A stretch of 64,000 nt of DNA from Pomacea canaliculata. Taxonomy: Eukaryota > Mollusca > Gastropoda > Architaenioglossa > Ampullariidae. The translations under genes and the position numbers were made by a program. The first letter of the stretch is position 1; each line of letters starts with the position of its first letter. The notes under the pieces were generated by a model. It worked only from the letters and a program-made list of their open reading frames with translations. It did not search any database and was not told the origin of the DNA. The stretch lies in assembly GCF_003073045.1 (NCBI RefSeq), contig NC_037591.1:20206819-20270818 (forward strand). The letters run 5' to 3'. Shown here in pieces: positions 62,201 to 64,000 of this stretch.

Positions 62201-62277
62201 ATCGGTACCCGTCGGCAGCAAACACAAACAACACTTGTGTCATGCCCGACGACGCACCTACGATGAATCTACAGTAA
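59208..62277 (+). CDS. Secreted protein with two tandem frizzled cysteine-rich domains
   Basis: Likely an extracellular Wnt-binding or Wnt-modulating protein, judging from the domain family. Exons: 59208-59527 and 61614-62277, joined in phase for 327 aa. Residues 1-22 form a signal peptide (ALTILLVLLVLTEILNA). Residues 29-56 are an Arg/Gly/Gln-rich basic stretch. The first CRD runs from Cys74 to Cys183 with exactly ten cysteines (CEEIQVPMC, LRLLACSLYLPKC, PCANTCKMTQRVC, WPAAFDC). The second starts at Cys200 (CERIDLPMC) and has the ten expected cysteines plus an extra one at 225 (LRFFLCGVYMPFCT, LPCQEVCTEVRVAC, WPNKFQC). The chain ends soon after, with no membrane segment, netrin-like domain or protease domain. 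sFRPs have one CRD plus a netrin domain, Frizzleds have seven membrane helices, and corin has two CRDs set apart in a protease. The start Met is the one directly before the signal peptide. Confidence 0.88.
59868..60085 (+). mobile_element. tRNA-derived SINE-like element in the double-CRD intron
   Basis: GATAGCCAAGTGTTTAGGGC resembles an A box and CACTAGTTCAATCA, about 45 bp later, resembles a B box. A body with GGAGATGGACTCCACCCTTA and ATATGGCTAGGG follows. The order fits a tRNA-related head plus body. No target duplication or tail was identified. Confidence 0.45.
60275..60562. mobile_element. MITE-like element with inverted GACACTTCATCCCC ends
   Basis: At 60275-60380 a unit close to CCAGACACTTCATCCCC is repeated about six times. 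At 60543-60559 the same motif occurs inverted (GGGGATGAAGTGTCTGAG). The AT-rich interior of about 160 bp has no coding capacity. This looks like a short non-autonomous element with repeated inverted ends. It is in the single intron of the double-CRD gene. Confidence 0.45.
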
Positions 62278-64000
62278 GCAAGTTTGGGAGAAGAAGAACA
62301 GATACATCACAGACGAAGAAAAACACACAAAGAGAGGCCAGTCAAGAGGATGCTCTCCGTCACCTTCGATTGGCCTGGGCCATTACCGTGGTCCATTCAG
62401 CGAACTTTAAAGCTCTAGTACGATGCAAAACTTTTTTTAACCAATAGATCGAGCTCAGTCTACAGCTAGTACCGTTGCCTTGAAGTATGCAAATAATTCC
62501 TTCTGTTCTCGAGATACACTTCTCCAAATTTCCTCATCAATGTCATTCATCCCTTTTGCGGTATTAGTTCAGGTGGCCTGCAGGTACCGGTCATCGGAGG
62601 AAGGAAACCTGATTAGGACGTAGCAGCTGACGAGGGCTGTCTTGAGCAGTGAGCAGATTCTGCACTAACGTCTCCTCACCTTTAGCTGGCCCTATGTTTC
62701 AAAGAAACCATTTAATTGCCGTCTGCTTTAACGTTTTTCTTGGTAATGCACACAGTGGTAATTGCTCCTATGGGTCTGTTGTAACCGCACCTGCCCAGGT
62801 ACTCGCTTGCTTGGAACTCATACTAGCGATGGACAGTCAGCCACATACCAAGCAAGATGATCAGACCTTACGCGTAGTGGGTAATAAGTACAGACATTAG
62901 TATGGGAGTGAAGTACAGCAGTACAATGCCGATGTTCACAACTTACTTTGACATTTATTCGATAACATTTGATGGTGATATACGGTAGAATACAAGTTGC
63001 CAAAAAAAAAAAAAATAAATAAATAAAAAAGAAGAAAAGATTTAATTCCAGCACAAGCCACCCATTCTGAAAGTAACGGCAATTGTCGTCAAGGTTTGCA
63101 AACAAGATACAGTAGGAATAGTGCCATTGCATTTGTAGATTATATTACTGCTTTTGGCATCAATTACCAATTACCAATCGCCAAGTTTTTTGCACTATAT
63201 TACAAACTGACACGCTTGTTGCCAATCATACCATCACCTCTATATGGTTTCGTTAAAACTTTATCCGATTAAAATTAAATTCAGGTCTGTATATTATTAA
63301 TTTCAACTTTTTTCAAATTTCAAATATTTTTCAAGCATTAAATGTTTTATTAAAATATAGTTTCTTCAAATTTGAAGTGTATTATTTTGTTGTTATTAAT
63401 GACATGTAAGAGCGAAAACGTAACTTCAAAGAAAATCTGATACATTTCACATTAAAATGTGTGTATTATTTATACCGTTTATTTAAAGTGGGTTGATTTT
63501 TCAGAAGAAGAAAAAAGGATACTGATTCCGGAATGACAAGATGGCAGCTGTCACATATTCTGTTAGAAATGTCGGTGTAAAGCTTATTGCCGGTAAAACT
63601 TACCTACTAAAACAGCAAGACTGGGCCTATCCGATATGCAAATGTTTTCTGAACAAAACTTGCTCTTTGCAATTCGTGCCTATTGATGAGAAATCATTTA
63701 ATGCAGACTGAGATATTAAATTCCTAATTAGAACTCAAGATACCGGCACACAAACCAAGATCAGGCGGTGACGCATAGCACAAACCTCTTGCTTGCTCAC
63801 ACACGTGCGCCTTACAGCACGTGCATACAAGGTGGGCGAGGATTACATTTTTTTTTCTTTAAAATTATCCCTACTAAAATACTAAATCAGGTATTTAAAG
63901 GAAGTATGAAATTACCATTAATATACTGAAAGTAAATGAGGGGAAGACAAAGCTTGTTAGAGCTGCGATGGAGTCGCGCATAACTCTCACCTATAACACT
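62278..64000. other. 3' flank of the double-CRD gene; no further gene supported
   Basis: AT-rich with an A-rich tract near 63001-63035. A 56-codon frame starts at 63541 (ACAAGATGGCAGCTGTCACA) and has a possible donor after ATTGCCG at 63592. It might be the first exon of a gene running off the window, but the peptide MAAVTYSVRNVGVKLIAG is not recognised. Confidence 0.4.

Noticed and set aside
61489-62202. 237-codon minus-strand frame
   Set aside because: Antisense to the two CRDs, which show all conserved cysteines on the plus strand; GC-rich coding DNA often leaves the opposite frame open.

Overview
The window is nuclear DNA from an animal. Genes have several exons with GT-AG introns, there are many microsatellites, and LINE and SINE fragments sit in introns and between genes. 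A chitin/cellulose-active AA15 oxygenase pair, an ARM-TIR-SAM protein and secreted frizzled-type domains together point to a lophotrochozoan, most likely a mollusc. That assignment is inference. The exon models were built by hand from reading frames, splice signals, intron phase and remembered family sequences, with no database search.

Layout. 1-4.0 kb is a degenerate ribosomal DNA unit on the + strand: short GGAGGGTCTGGTGC-type spacer repeats, two copies of a ~400 bp promoter-like block, a leader, a decayed and internally deleted 18S, a short ITS1, and a 5.8S cut off after ~85 nt, followed by more spacer repeats. 4-7.4 kb holds no recognisable gene. 7.4-18.8 kb carries two convergent AA15 lytic polysaccharide monooxygenase genes: LPMO-A (+, 8502-9963) and LPMO-B (-, 17523-13389), the latter with a very long Thr/Pro-rich tail. 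18.8-27 kb is repeat-rich, with decayed LINE pieces, a SINE-like element and the second copy of a dispersed repeat first seen at 5.5 kb.

From 27 kb the DNA is more AT-rich and holds conserved cellular genes: carnosine N-methyltransferase (CARNMT1, +, 8 exons, 381 aa), BLOC-1 subunit 6/pallidin (-), and proteasome subunit beta-4 (PSMB4, +, 7 exons, 264 aa). BLOC1S6 and PSMB4 are divergent and may share a promoter. After a ~5 kb gene-poor stretch comes a 13-exon armadillo-TIR-SAM gene (-, 45.9-56.1 kb) whose introns hold two LINE fragments and which seems to lack the exon for the first TIR strand and helix. A two-exon gene for a secreted protein with two tandem frizzled cysteine-rich domains (+, 59.2-62.3 kb) follows.

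The genes do not form one pathway. The points most worth a second look are the rDNA unit with a duplicated promoter-like block, the AA15 pair (including a LINE plus ATT-repeat right at a splice acceptor and four single-base frame breaks), the ARM-TIR-SAM gene with a missing exon, and the double-CRD secreted protein.
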